From: Theristus sp. LFF4_11
Lineage: Eukaryota; Nematoda; Chromadorea; Monhysterida; Xyalidae
Assembly (NCBI GenBank): GCA_030248135.1
Contig: JASANC010000333.1
Span: 1-64,000 of the forward strand
Direction: 5' to 3'
DNA: 64,000 nucleotides
Below the pieces are notes generated by a model that worked only from the letters and a program-made list of their open reading frames with translations, ran no database searches and was not told the origin of the DNA. A program made the position numbers and the translations under genes. Each line of letters opens with the position of its first letter. The first letter of the stretch is position 1. Below are positions 1-11,470 of this stretch, piece after piece.

Positions 1-220
1 AAAGGCTGTTACCAAAGGAAATCTCTGTGAAAAGTAGAAGTTTCTGCGACTTCCTTCCTGCCATGGAAGGTATTTTTGCCATTTTGCCCACCCCTAAAAA
101 TGGTTTCCAAATAAACCCCCCCCCCAAAAAAATAATCCCCACCCCCAAAAATAAACCCCCACCCCCAGAAGTCGCTGAAGAAATAAACCCCCATGGGGGT
201 TTAATAGAGGTAATACGGTA
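1..220. mobile_element. Right half of a C-rich MITE, cut by the window edge
   Basis: Bases 1-220 repeat the right half of the complete element at 11471-11932 almost base for base: the same lead-in, the same C-run/AAAAATAA alternation, the palindrome AAACCCCCATGGGGGTTTA, and the same end GAGGTAATACGGTA. The left end lies outside the window. There is no coding capacity; apparent ORFs are translations of C or G runs. Confidence 0.85.
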
Positions 221-243
221 CTTATTTTTTGTCGAAAACTTGC

Positions 244-3200
244 AGATTTCGCGCGAATCTGCGAGCAGTCGACCGAGTTACACTTTGAAAGTTTGGAAGA
301 CCAGTTGCAGAATGTCGAGATTCAGGTAATTTGTAGTTGTTTGCATTTAAAACAACTTTTTACGGAACAAATCAGCTTGAAACTCGAAAAACAGCTATTT
401 TCAGACGTCCAACGCAAACCGATGGCGAAATCTGAACTCGACGACGCCACGTTCCACCAGCGACGAGCTGTTAGTGAAGAAGGCCGCCAGCAAAACGCAG
501 TGCAACACTCAACGTCAGCAAGTTCTTCCTCCACTGAAATTCTGCAACCGGGTGACGTGTACGTGACTCGCCACTCAAATCTCGCACAAGTGCACGTTGT
601 ATTCCACATGGTTGATGACGACACACTACGAACGAAGGACATCAACAGTCGGTAAGACGGTTGCAAGCCGTTTGTTTTGTTTTTAAGTTACGCTGTGAAT
701 TGGTGTTGCGCACCTTTTGTTATCCTAATAATAGCGTCACATGGTAGGATTCGATAAATAGAAAAGTTCAAAAAGAAACAGTTGCAGCAAAGCTTTTAGT
801 TTAAAAATGATGAAAAAGAAGTGAAACAACACGATGAATGCACGGAAAAGGTATTTCTCGAGTGAGTGATTTGCTTAAACGGTTGTTAACACAAAGCACT
901 TAAACAGAAACTATTAACAACTTGAAGACAAATAAAAAACAGTGTTTCACAACAATATAATTATAAGAAACAAAAAATTTTGATCATAAAAGACTATTAA
1001 GCTGTCTGCAACAACTGTATTAGGAGAAAGTTCACAATATAGAAGAAAAATTGTAAACGAAATTAAAAACAAACTACCAGTTTAATTGTAATAGGAGGTT
1101 TTTACACCTAAAACTGTTACAGACACCTGAAAATTTTGGATGACACGTAAAATTGTGGACACGTAAAAATCCTAACGGTAAATGCGTTTTCACAACTTTC
1201 TTTTTTTAAAGTTCAAAACACTGTATTTGCATTAAATTTGATGGCCAAAGTCGGCTGCCGATGTAGCACGATACTATTATAGACTCTTCTCAGAATTAAC
1301 ATTTATTTTTTTTATGCATTCTCAGTGCTGTATTCAGCCATTTTGGGGCAGCTTGTTTTCGGACACATAAAATTTTTGCAAGACACCGAAATTTTGATTT
1401 TAGGCGTCACAAGACATCTTTTGAAAAATCCTGTATAGTGATGACTAAAATTGACTCAGGAAACCAAAACAAATTTAGTGGTGAAACCAATGCTGGTAAT
1501 GAATTGTTATAGTACCTTTTCTCAAAACTTATAACAACAGAACAGACACATGTGACATGATTGAACAAATGTTTTCCGCCAGTTCGTCATCATCGCCGTC
1601 GGCACTTTATTCCAAGAAATTGTGGTTTTTCAATTCCTCAAATGCCTTGTCAAAGTCGCCTTTGTGCCAAAGCAGAGAAACTGTTCTGAAAGCAATATTT
1701 GTTTTGGTCACCACATTGTAATAGTTTAAAGTTTAATCGCTTGTCCACCGTTCAAACATCTGCCGTGAATGTGCTGCTAAAAGAAACGACATGCCACAAT
1801 TACCCAAAAATGCACCGCACCAGAGTTCGAGCGAGACTGTCCTGAGTGGTTGGTACCCTTTATGATATCAACGGTAAAAAATAACAGACAACCCACTCTT
1901 CGTTGTTTTGATCCCATCGCGTGATCGTGTACTTTTTGCCAACGCGTTTCATGAAAACGTGAAACGGACGATGCTGATCGCCAACAATGGTGTACTCCAC
2001 GTCTTCGTCCTTTTGCGCCGACAGAAATGCCTGTCGAAAGTCGCCAGCATCCGTTCCTTTGAAGAAGATCGGTCGTCCATTCGTGACGCGGCCCGTGAGG
2101 TCGTTCAAGAATACGTATCCCTTTTCCGAAATGTTGATTGGACGCTTGTCTAAAACTTGGTTGGTATTTTTTGCAAATTTCCTTGGGTTTGCGATGTTTT
2201 TGTCACACGTTATTAACAAAACCGCCCGCATCACCTGTGGATGTTATGTTACACAAGTCAAACGTTCAAAAACCATTAAAACCAGTTGTAATACTGGCGG
2301 GGATCGCTTGTAGCAAGTCGCTGGAAACACGGCTGCATGCAGCCAATCCCCGGCGGGGAGTTGTTGCAGCGGGGATTGGTTGTTGGGAGACCGGTCGGAA
2401 AGTGTCGGTTTTAAAAAAACTCACTGTATGGGCTATACGGGTTGCTGCCCGTGGCCGGTGCATTCTTGCCGCGCTTGGTTGGTGGCGGCGTCAATTCACC
2501 GTCCTGCACGCCACTGGCCGCCATCTCGCGTTTGCCGTTCTCGTTGGTTGGTTCCTGTAAAGGCACACTCTTGATATTCACACTCTTTTGTCTTTTACAA
2601 ACGCGATTCATTGACTCACCGTTGATTCAATTAGACGTTTAAAAAATACTCAACATCCAACATCAACCTTACTTTAGAATTTTTCGCTTGGGGGTGCGAT
2701 TCGTCCAATGACGCCAAGTTGCGGATTTTTGCTAATTTCCGCTTTAATTCGTCATTCTCCGCGCGCAGGTTGTCAATTTCCTTGGTAGAACATTGAGAAT
2801 TTGTTGTCATTTTGTCATTAAAAATTACTTTAATGAGACATTATTTCCTATCTGTGGTGATAAACCAGAGCCATGCACTCCAATAAACGTGGCATGCAAC
2901 TAAGGTTGACATAGAAAATAAAACCGGTTTACAGTTTTTCGGCTTTTTTCTCGCAAAAATAAAACACGGTTTTTACCTTGAAAATTTTTTGAATTTTTGG
3001 TGCTTCAAAAACTATTGGGTGGATGATATCGCAAAATTCCACGCAAAACTAAAAAATTAACTGTGTGAAATTGGATTTGTGAAATATCCGAACCAGATTC
3101 ACTTTCCTTGCAGCTTGAAATACTGATTTCGGCCGGATCTTTGCATGGATCTGGATTTTTAATAGGAGGAACCAAGTTCTAAAAATTTTTGGGCGCTGAG

Positions 3201-5292
3201 AAAATTTGAAAAAAAAACGGTTTTTTTCGTGGTCACATAAAACCGTTTTTTACTAACCCAACGTTTACAACCATTTACACAACCAAAGTGTATGTTTAAA
3301 ATGCTATCAGATAATACAAAACGCTCATAACAAGGACGAAAATGTTGTTTTATTTTTGAAGGATTATTTGAAAAAATACCTGCTGCCAATTGGACAGTTC
3401 TTGATTGCCGAGTATTTCCACCTGATCGGTATTTTCGTTTATCGTTGAACTTGGCATATTGTGGTGAGTGGATAGTCTTCAAAGCGCAAATGGTTTTTTT
3501 CAAAATAACTTTCTTCTCACACGCTTCTCAAACTGAAAAAAATAATAACTAGATGTATTTCGAAAACGGAAACAACAAATATTTTTACAGAAATGTTGAC
3601 CAATAAACATGTAAAATAAACAAACAATAGCAATCGCATAAAAGAAAAAAACACTGTTCGTAAATCTCAGAAAAAGCAATTGGCCAGACTCCCACAAGAC
3701 AGGTTATTAAATGTTATGAGTAGACCTTCGTAATCACATGCTATTCTCGTAGTTTTACTGGAGCTTCCGGCGTTTTGCGAAAAGAAAATGAATAAATGAT
3801 GATGGCAGTATTACAAAAAATTAAATGCGGTTTCGCAGCTGCGTTACACACAATCCAAATGCCACACTCTCGTCCTTCCCAATCCATCACATTCAAAAGG
3901 CATCATGCTTGTTCAACGGGCTAACATATCTGCAGCGGATAGCATAAAGGCACACGCGCAATCTATGTCTGAAACGAAAATCATATCTGAACGCGGGAAA
4001 TAAAAGGACTGCAAACATTAGCGGAGTGATGGTGCAAGTTCAGTTGGCGCCAATTTGAATATGACAAGAGAGTAATGCTCAGAATGGTGTAACACACGGT
4101 ACAACAGTGTTTAGACATCGTAGATGCTTCTTACGGGATGAAACTGCGAAACACTGTGCCAGTTTGTAGATGACAAGGCAAAAATTCTGATGTTTAAATG
4201 TGTATTTACTATTTAGGCGTATTTAGCATGTTTGAGCATGTTCGCTACGTGTGGTATGGTATTAACCACGTGTGGTTTTGGGGTATACCGTCTGCTGATG
4301 AAGGCATTTGAATTAATGTCGAAACGTTCAGTGCAATAAAATTTCTTGTGGTTTATCTGCCGTTCAAAATGAATCAATCAGTATGGATGGAGTCAACATG
4401 ATTTGTAAAACAAGTCCGATTATGTACCTCTTCTTTGGATCAAAAATTGAAAACATAAAATATAATTCAAAATTTCAATTAGTGATAACTAACTTTAACA
4501 TGCTATGTATATTCGCAGACACCCGTGCATTAACGGTCTTCGAAACATCATTCGACTGTGCGCAAAATTCGGCGTAACTACTATCAGCCTGCCACTGTTG
4601 GTGGTCAGTAGAATGACGGAGGTAGGCGTGATATGAAAGTTAAGAAAGTCTTACACTGCTTCTGGTTGTGCGGTTAGGTGTAGCTAGCAACCGAAGCGGT
4701 CGAAGTTTTTCCAAAAATACGATAAAGTGTGCCCCTCGCTAACAACAACAACGTTCATTCACTAACTGGTTCTATGGGTGCAGGCGGCTGCCCGATTATG
4801 ATTGCTTCTGATTGCGAATGCTTGAGCGAATCGCAAATGTTGGAGTTGATCGTTTGAGATGCAATGCATGAGAATGATTTCACGGATTTGTACACATGCA
4901 GCGGCATTGAATATGGTTTTTTTCGTTAAGCTTAGCAGAGCTGACAAAGCTAAATAAGTGAGAGCAAAAATTCAAAATTAACACGTTTTTGAGAAGGTTG
5001 TTTCGGAAAAAACTACAGAACTAAAAAAATTACAGAAAAAACTTTAAATTTTAAATTTTGTCTGCAGGACATGACCGTCTCATGGTGTCTTCGTCGTGCG
5101 GAGCTACTATTCAAGTGTGTCAAGGGATTCCTGATGGAGATCGCAGCGCTTGGCAACAGCTCCGACACCAGCAAACAGACACACTACACCGTTCAGTTTG
5201 TGGTGCCGCCAGAAATGTCCGAAGAGACGTTCGCTCAGATCGCTGAGATGCTGCCAAACATATTCCATTTGGTGAAACCGGTGGTTGGATAG
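244..5292 (+). CDS. FERRY4: FERRY complex subunit 4 homologue (C12orf4/DUF2362), partial model
   Basis: Three exons match the C-terminal region of C12orf4, a subunit of the FERRY complex that links early endosomes (Rab5) to mRNA transport. Exon 244-326 follows a tttgcag-like acceptor and ends CAG|gtaatt; it reads FARICEQSTELHF and on. Exon about 394-652 holds the family block DVYVTRHSNLAQVHVVFH and ends at gtaaga. The last exon, 5069-5292, starts GAC ATG after tctgcag and holds MTVSWCLRRAELLFKCVKG and MLPNIFHLVKP before the stop TAG. The family normally has about 30 residues (HPVxLGLRN...LLxHE) between the last two exons; I could not find that exon in the 4.4-kb gap, although the phases (2 in, 0 out) demand one. 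Upstream exons lie outside the window. The small minus-strand gene at 1607-2810 is nested in this intron. The family call is firm; whether the gene is intact is open. Confidence 0.75.
1607..2810 (-). CDS. Small gene of unrecognised family, paralogue A, nested in FERRY4 intron
   Basis: Not recognised. Exon 1 (2810-2673) starts ATG and codes 46 residues with a leucine-zipper-like helix (IDNLRAENDELKRKLAKIRN); it ends AAA|gtaagg. Exon 2 (2554-2425) is a Gly/Pro/Lys-rich, probably disordered linker, ending in phase 1 at gtgagt. Exon 3 starts at 2149 after ttttag and codes the folded part, KRPINISEKGYVFLNDLTGR through FFKGTDAGDFRQAFLSAQK to YTITRWDQNN. A terminal exon, about 1685-1607, codes LLWHKGDFDKAFEELKNHN and stops at TAA. 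The donor joining exons 3 and 4 is unclear: weak gttatt near 1876, or read-through to a stop at 1860. Paralogue B at 6857-7335 shares the folded part, the short terminal exon, and the intron phase before the folded part. A Pur-like or PC4-like fold was considered but not supported. Confidence 0.65.
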
Positions 5293-5749
5293 AAATGTGT
5301 GATACAGCACGTGATGTGCTCAAACATGGCACGCTGATCGGCTACAGCCGGTTGGTGTCTCTATTGTCTTTTCTTTTAGTTCTACGACTCGATGCGTTTG
5401 GACACGTCAAAAGATGATCAGTTTCATGTTTGATGCGGCAATTCAAAATAGCCCTGGTGATTCAACCGTATCTCAGGTCAGGGAACGGGTCACTTCACCA
5501 ATGTTGAAATTCCGCGTCAAGCAGGAAACTGCTAATATCTCTATGCGCACATTGAGTCACATAAGCAAAATAAAAGACATTGCGTTAAAAAATAAAATGG
5601 TTTCGCACAAAAAAATAATAAGTAAGCGCGACCAGGTCGTTCAAGTAAATGCATGAAATTTGGAGCATGTTTCACTTATCAAGAATTCAGGAACGTAACT
5701 TTTCTTAATTTTTAGATTTCACAGTCAAGACATGACAAAATTTTAACAA

Positions 5750-5880
5750 AGGCTTGTGGACAGTTTGAAACTGCGCTTCACTAACGGCGGCGAACGAAAG
5801 TCGTTGGAATTGCCAAGTGAACCCTATTCGGTACGATTACGCAAGCTTAGGACGACAAAACACGCAAAAGGGCGTTTACA
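5750..5880 (+). other. Exon-like open stretch downstream of FERRY4, unassigned
   Basis: After a pyrimidine-poor lead, the + strand reads LVDSLKLRFTNGGERKS to KHAKGRLQ and stops at TAA. A second short stretch after ttcttttag at 5380 reads FYDSMRLDTSKDDQFHV and stops. Both could be alternative 3' exons of the FERRY4 gene, whose last exon also contains a possible donor (ccg|gtggtt). No family is recognised; weak call. Confidence 0.2.
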
Positions 5881-6483
5881 GTAAGCTTAGTAATGTTGTC
5901 TGGAATTCTAAAAGCGTAACGATATGTGCTACTTGATGTAAGTCTGGAGTACTGATAAGTGTGTAAAGCGTCAAATGTTTATTATTGATGCAAACCACCG
6001 TACGTACGAGCACGATGTACACATAGTTGACACACAAACACACGCGCACAAACAAAAATCAAATCAACTGACAGGAACATGTTTAAAAAAGAAAAAATAT
6101 CGATCAAATTATTAAAATAATTATATTAATTGAAATTATCAACACCAAACTATAAAATTCTGTTTTTCAGAGCGAGTACAACTCACACAAGAATTCAATT
6201 TAGTTTTTTTGTGTGAAGCTTAACAAAACATCCAACGCTAAAAAAGAAAACATACAACAAGCAAGAACTTTATAATATGACTGTGTGATTTATAAATAAC
6301 GCTAACCACCCCAATGCATACAATGAAAACCCAATCAAAGTTATGTCAATGAACAAAAAACAATACTAACGAAAATTTTCGCATCTATTTTAGCGCAATG
6401 CGTAACGGTGGTATCTTCGGTTGTGCTCATCGATCGTCTGAGAACTTTATTTCGCAAACCGAAATATAAAAACTGAAATACAG

Positions 6484-6752
6484 CATGGCCGAATAAATAA
6501 GACAGTCCATCAAGGCGGGATCAGTCGCAGACTAAGAGTTGTCTTTTTCAAGAATGCCAAGATATTTCCCAATCGTGTGTGCAAGTGCGAAAGAATAAGC
6601 AGAATAGCACGAAAAAAATCAATTAGCTTAAAAAAACACGTCAAATTTGACACAGAAATAGGTTTCTGAAATTCTTTTTTTTCTTTCAAGTTTCGCGCGC
6701 TCCTTGCATCCTATAAAAAGCTGCCATGTTTATTCGGCCATTCCGTAAGTAT
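6484..6752. repeat. Short element with inverted GGCCGAATAAA ends
   Basis: The left end reads GGCCGAATAAATAAGACAGT at 6488. The inverted right end (about 6727-6746) reads, on the minus strand, GGCCGAATAAACATGGCAGC. A third copy of the left end is at 43859 (GGCCGAATAAATAAGGCAGT), followed there by the same CGGGAT...CATCGCAGAC...AGTTG block. Probably a small non-autonomous element; no target duplication was found. Confidence 0.5.
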
Positions 6753-6856
6753 AAAAACACGACAGCTTTAAAACTTGAAAACGAAATAGCAAAAGTTCAA
6801 ACACAAAGAATCTTTTAGTAAAAAAACCGAAATCGTTCTCGACGACACTTTGATGT

Positions 6857-7335
6857 TCAGCAGAATCCATTTTTGCGCAGCTCGCGCATTGCTGCTACGA
6901 AGTGTGCCTTGCGCCATATTCGCGTTCCACTTTTTGTACTGAAAAGTTAAACAAGTGAGTGTTCATGAATATTATGCCAATGATTTATATGATGAGGATA
7001 ATTCTGCACGACAAGAAACCATTTGTAGAATTGTTGTTTCAAGTGATGTCACCGACTCAGCCCATACCTTTCTTGAGCCTTGCGTCTGATGGTGTAAGTC
7101 TTTTTATTTTGTGCGCGTGAGATGGTGACCTTGAAACCAGGTCCGCTTGAGATCACAAACTCCCGGCTGTCGCATTTCTGGGCATTTCGAAATGCCTTTT
7201 TAAATCCATCAGCGTCGTTGGTGGCACTGAAGTACACTTTGTCTTTCGTTTCGTCGATTCTGCCGTTTGGATCCCTCAGAAACGCGAAAAAATGACCATT
7301 GTCCATCATCGTCTTCGAGATTGAAAGTGGTTGAT
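6857..7335 (-). CDS. Small gene of unrecognised family, paralogue B (3' part)
   Basis: Exon 7335-7068 begins after ctccag in phase 1, as in paralogue A, and codes QPLSISKTMMDNGHFFAF through GRIDETKDKVYFSATNDADG, FKKAFRNAQK and TISRAQNKKTYTIRRKAQE. It ends GAAAG|gtatgg in phase 2. Exon 6938-6857 follows ttttcag, codes TKSGTRIWRKAHFVAAMREL to RKNGFC and stops at TGA; it corresponds to the terminal exon of paralogue A. Homology with A is clear in the pattern P-I/L-x-I-S ... GR ... FF/YFxxTxAxxFxxAFxxAQK. The 5' exons (coiled coil and linker) were not found in 7.4-9 kb. No function is inferred. Confidence 0.6.
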
Positions 7336-8736
7336 CTGGAGTGCGAGAAAATGTTGTTCATCAAAAAGTCATTCCAACAAGCAAAAAAAAACATTTTCCT
7401 CACAATGCTTTTTACGATTTGGCGTCTGCGTTGTTGTTACCGATCACATTAAGTGCAGATTTTACAATAAAGCCACATTTTCGGTTGTTATGATTTATGA
7501 AATGAATATGGTTTGGCGACTGGCGACAGATGAACTTCAGTCCTTTAGTTTTTGGCAGAGTGTTCCACAAACAACATTTTGATAACGCAATGAAAATTAT
7601 CTTATCATAGTTTGTGCGCACAGTGCTGTGCACTGGCAAATTTCCAACGTACAAAATGCGTGCTTTTTATGCTGTGAAATTTATAGTACAATTGCGGTGC
7701 TCGCCTGGGCGTGGTTAGTAAACATGTCTGAACATGTTCGAAGCACAGTGTGTTTAAATTTGCAAATTTCCCCTGGGGTTACGTACGCACGTTTTTGCAA
7801 CCAACAAAAACGTCACAAAACATTTTTAACTTTGCGCAAAGTTTTGGTGCAACTTCGATCAGCCTGCCACTATTGATGATTCAGACAGCACTAAACGTTT
7901 GACTCTGGTTGAAAAAACGCAATAAAGTCGTTCCTCAGCTGTCAGCTGTAGTTTTGCCGCGAAGGTTTCACAACCGTTGAAGTCTTCTGGCTTGCTGTGG
8001 TGCCCGGCGCAGTACAGATGTTTGTAATTGATAGTTTTAATATTGTGGATTTATTCAAACGCGTCCGAACTAAAATGACGTCATTTGCTTTAAAAACGCC
8101 CGTTTACAGGCACTAAAATGTCAGTTTGGTGTGACTGATTCGACATTCACCATTTGTTTACGAAAAGAAATAGGCTAAACGGACAGTCTGGTTTGCAGTG
8201 AACGGCAAGCGCATGTTTGGCGGCACATGACGTCATTTCAGTGGGACACGCTTAAAAAATAGGTCATAACTAACAGCTGTTTTTTATGCGTGAGTGTGTG
8301 GTGTGCGCGTATGTTTTTTCGTTGAATTTTCACCTGTGACACGAACTGGTGGTCACGGACATATCGATAAATTCGATAAAATGTGATAATAATTCAATCT
8401 TGAGCTACAGTCGAACTGTAAATTACAGGCAGTCAGCTGTTTCTTTGGTGATCACGTGATGCATCTATTTCGCGCCCAAACGTAGTCCGAATATATGAAA
8501 TAAAATAAATTTATTTACCAATAAAAAGTTCTCATCAGCTTTTTCTCAATTTTTTGCACAAATCTGCCGTCAGAATACGTTTAGTTTTTGCTGATTTCAA
8601 ATTGAGCCATGAAACTTTTTTTCTATTTGTGCGTGCAAACGCATATTGGGTCACGTTTGATAAGAAAGATAATATTGTAAAAAATACGGTTAAAAATCTA
8701 GCACAAATTTTGTGTCAATCTTCGGGTGGTGCCGAG
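7336..8736. other. Gene-free stretch with old repeat debris
   Basis: No exon with a convincing splice frame was found. A block at 7835-7890 (GCGCAAA...ATCAGCCTGCCACT) resembles 4558-4600, and a block at 8050-8245 (AAAACGCCCGTTTACAGGCAC ... ATGACGTCATTTCAGT) resembles 61440-61550, so both are diverged dispersed repeats. Confidence 0.4.
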
Positions 8737-8806
8737 CCCATACTCCTTGCAGGCCCCCTTGCCTGCAAAGCGACCACACTACCGCTGCGCCATTGACGAT
8801 GAAAGT
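8737..8806 (-). other. tRNA-like (Ala-like) relic
   Basis: The minus strand holds an A-box-like GGCGCAGCGGTAGTGTGG, a central hairpin TTGCAGGC/GCCTGCAA, and a weak B-box GGCTCGGCACC. The acceptor arm does not pair, so this is a decayed tRNA or a tRNA-derived SINE head rather than a functional tRNA gene. Confidence 0.35.
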
Positions 8807-9004
8807 GAACCGGCGTTAACAAAACAGGTGTACCGTAATTTGGGCAAGAATGCACTTCGTTGCAAGATCAACAACGATACGTGCGTTGCGTCGCGGCTAT
8901 CTCTGATTGGATGCACATGAAGAAAAAAATTGTATCAATTTTTTGGAGAGGAGAAAAGAAACGATTTGTATACATACTTAAAAGTGATTTTTTTGATTTC
9001 TGAT

Positions 9005-9130
9005 CAGTGGTTGCTTGCAATGAGTCGTTGTAGGTTCCTAATCCTAAACCTAATCCTAATCCTAAGCCAAGCCTTTTTTATAAGGTGAAAATGATCAATT
9101 TAGTTTTTGCATTTTTTTCTTTCCTGTGTT
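9005..9130. repeat. CCTAATCCTAA / GCCAAGCC dispersed repeat
   Basis: This copy has a short CCTAATC tandem stretch followed by CTAAGCCAAGCCTTTTTT and ATAAGGTGAAAATGATCAA. Copies are at 15590-15780 (two arms head to head, a palindrome around TGATCA) and, inverted, at 20455-20530. Related GCCAAGCC motifs occur in the tandem array at 12.98-13.64 kb. Confidence 0.6.
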
Positions 9131-9423
9131 AAAGGGCAGGGGCCACCGCTACTGCACATGCACCTGTTTTAATAATGATGCATTACGAAAAGGAACTAGG
9201 AGTGTTTGAAAAAAGTGAAAATCCCGATTTTTTTTAAATTTCAAAAATCAAAGTTGTGCTAAATTAAAATTGACCAAGTAGTTCGAAGAAAAAGAAAAAC
9301 AGTGCAAGCGCTTCCCGAATGACTCCCGTATGGCGGAACTTACCAGATTTTGTTTGGGTGACCTCATCCCTTTTCCGTAATGCATCATTATTAAAACAGC
9401 TGCATCTGCAGTTCCGGTCAGTA

Positions 9424-9912
9424 CCGAAGACGAGGGGGGGTGGGGGGGGGTACACCCCCCCAGAGCACCCGAGACCTCCGCGTGGGGGGGGGGGGGGGGG
9501 GGGGGGGGGGTCACGCGACACCCCCCCCCCCAAACCGGACACTGGACCAACCCACACCCCCCCCCTCGAACATTCCTAGACACCCCCCACCCCCCCGAGA
9601 TGGACCTAAGTAACAGTGACACCCCCCAAAAATTTTCTCGGACCACCCAAAAATCATGAATTTTTGCTCAAAAATCATGATTTTTTGTCTTTAAAGTCTA
9701 TAATATAAGCTAAATATATGATAACTTGACATTCTTCATTGTAATTTCAAAGATTTTGCAGCAAAATTTAGCGTTTTTCCTTCAAAATTTAAGCGAAAAA
9801 ATCTCATGGGTGGGGTGGGGGGTGTGCACCCCCCCAGAAAATTTTCTACAATAGTGCACGGTGCACCCCCCCCCCATGGCCCACGCCTGGGGGGGTGTCA
9901 CTGTACGGTTGC
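9424..9912. mobile_element. Degenerate copy of the CAGTACCG C/G-rich MITE
   Basis: Starts CAGTACCG at 9420-9427 and contains long G and C runs. Its AT-rich centre (AAAAATCATGATTTTTTGTC ... TCATTGTAATTTCAAAGATT) is an inverted copy of the centre of the 17883-18443 element. The right end is worn (GTCACTGTACGG) and no target duplication is left. The G run at 9486-9510 is long enough that assembly length is doubtful. Confidence 0.65.
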
Positions 9913-10015
9913 CCTACAACTTTAAACTGGGTAAATGTCTTGTACCGTGTTGAATGTCTGTTATCGTTCTTTTTTTGTTTTTCGTGGGCGGGGAAACTTC
10001 ACTCTTCGACTCGAC

Positions 10016-11054
10016 TAGGGTTAGGGGGGAAAAAAATCCGGATTTTTTTTTAAATTAAAAATTTTTTTTTTTTTTTAAAAATTTTTTTTTACAAGTTAGG
10101 TTTGTTCGAAGCGTCTCGTCGAGCTGAGTTCATCTAGACTATTTTCAGAACGATCCGGAAAACTATAAGAGCGAAAATCGTGTTTTATTGAAATTATGTC
10201 CATTTCATAGAGGGAAAGTTGCATTTTCAACAGTAAAACAGGACAATTTTCGACGTGTACTTGAATATTGAACCGTTCTTAGTTGTTCCTCTTTAGAAAA
10301 TTACCAAAATTTGACTGTGTTCAAAAATTCCTGTTTGCTGTAGCTAAGTCGGCAACCCCTGTCGACCCGGTCGCCCCCCCCCAAGACACTTACTTTCAGG
10401 TTCAACCAGCTATGCTATCTGCCACATGGCGAGAGCCCACTCTTCAAATCATCGTATCGAAAACACGTACCATGATTTCGCGATCACGTTGCGGGCAACT
10501 GACAGACGCAAGTTTAACACGTTAGTTTAGCTCAGCACGCAAGTTTTAACATTTGGCCATGTTATCGGGTATCTGAAAAACGGTCGTGTGATGTGGTATT
10601 AACCAACATCTCCGCTCCAATTGTTTAACAATATATCGCACAACTCCATTGTAGACCTATAACATACGCCAATCAACAAAATATCATGTTCATCTCATGG
10701 CCTACCGACTGAAAAAACATGTTCTAAGTTGCAAGAAAACGATTTCTGAAACGATATTTCAATTCAGTTAAGTCATTTCAACGCTAAAAATTGACTCTAG
10801 AAGTCATCCAAATCGAAAAACATGGAGTACGTCGGTCAAAATGACCAAATAATGACATGTACCTAAGCACACAAAGAAGTTGGGAAGAAAATTTGGTTTG
10901 AACTTTCAAAAAATTATGCCATAAATCGAATTTTCAGAGCAAAGTAGAAGAAAAATTTTTCAAATTTTTTTTAAGTTTGAAAAAAAAAATCCAAATTTAA
11001 AAAAAAAACGAAAAAAAATAAAAAAAAATTTTTTTTTCAAAGCCCCTAACCCTA
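10016..11054. mobile_element. 1039-bp hAT-like MITE, copy 1
   Basis: The terminal inverted repeat is TAGGGTTAGGGG at 10016 and CCCCTAACCCTA ending at 11054, followed by subterminal A/T runs. The 8-bp target duplication GACTCGAC is perfect (10008-10015 and 11055-11062). Copy 2 at 37999-39037 has the same length and is nearly identical, so movement was recent. No transposase; the internal 80-residue ORF has no recognised domain. An 8-bp duplication plus TA-G ends fits the hAT superfamily. Confidence 0.92.
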
Positions 11055-11470
11055 GACTCGACTACGGCGACAACGAAATCGAAGCAACGTTAATGCTTCC
11101 AAACCCAAAAATCCACAAATGACGAGTTTTTCGTTTTTTCGCGGCATGATTAAAAGGCACTTGTTTGCGTTTTGTGATTTGTGTTCGTCCGTCTTTTTTT
11201 AAACAAATGGGAATGTTCATTGTTGACTTTTTCTGCGTTGTTTACTTGGATCTGGACCTGGTTTGTGAAGCGGACCGGACACGGAGTACTACTGACTGGC
11301 TGAGACGGACCAACCAACATCGATAACTGACGGGAATTCAGACTCGGTATTTGATTTGAAATGATGAGTATTTAATTGAGCAGTGATTGGATTTTGGATC
11401 CTGCCAATTTTACACTCGTCTTTTCGATCATGATGCGAGTAATTTCGATTGCACCGAATGCATTTACTAA

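Noticed and set aside
1860..2234. Single-exon 124-residue reading from 2234 as the whole small gene
   Set aside because: An upstream ATG exon and linker exon join in phase at the ttttag acceptor (2149), which fits better than the internal start.
9486..9510. Poly-G tract as a possible telomere or CRISPR-like feature
   Set aside because: It is a homopolymer within a degenerate MITE; no CRISPR repeats or spacers occur in the window.
10283..10525. An 80-residue ORF repeated at 38262-38513
   Set aside because: Lies inside both copies of the 1039-bp MITE; the frame is not kept between copies and no domain is seen.
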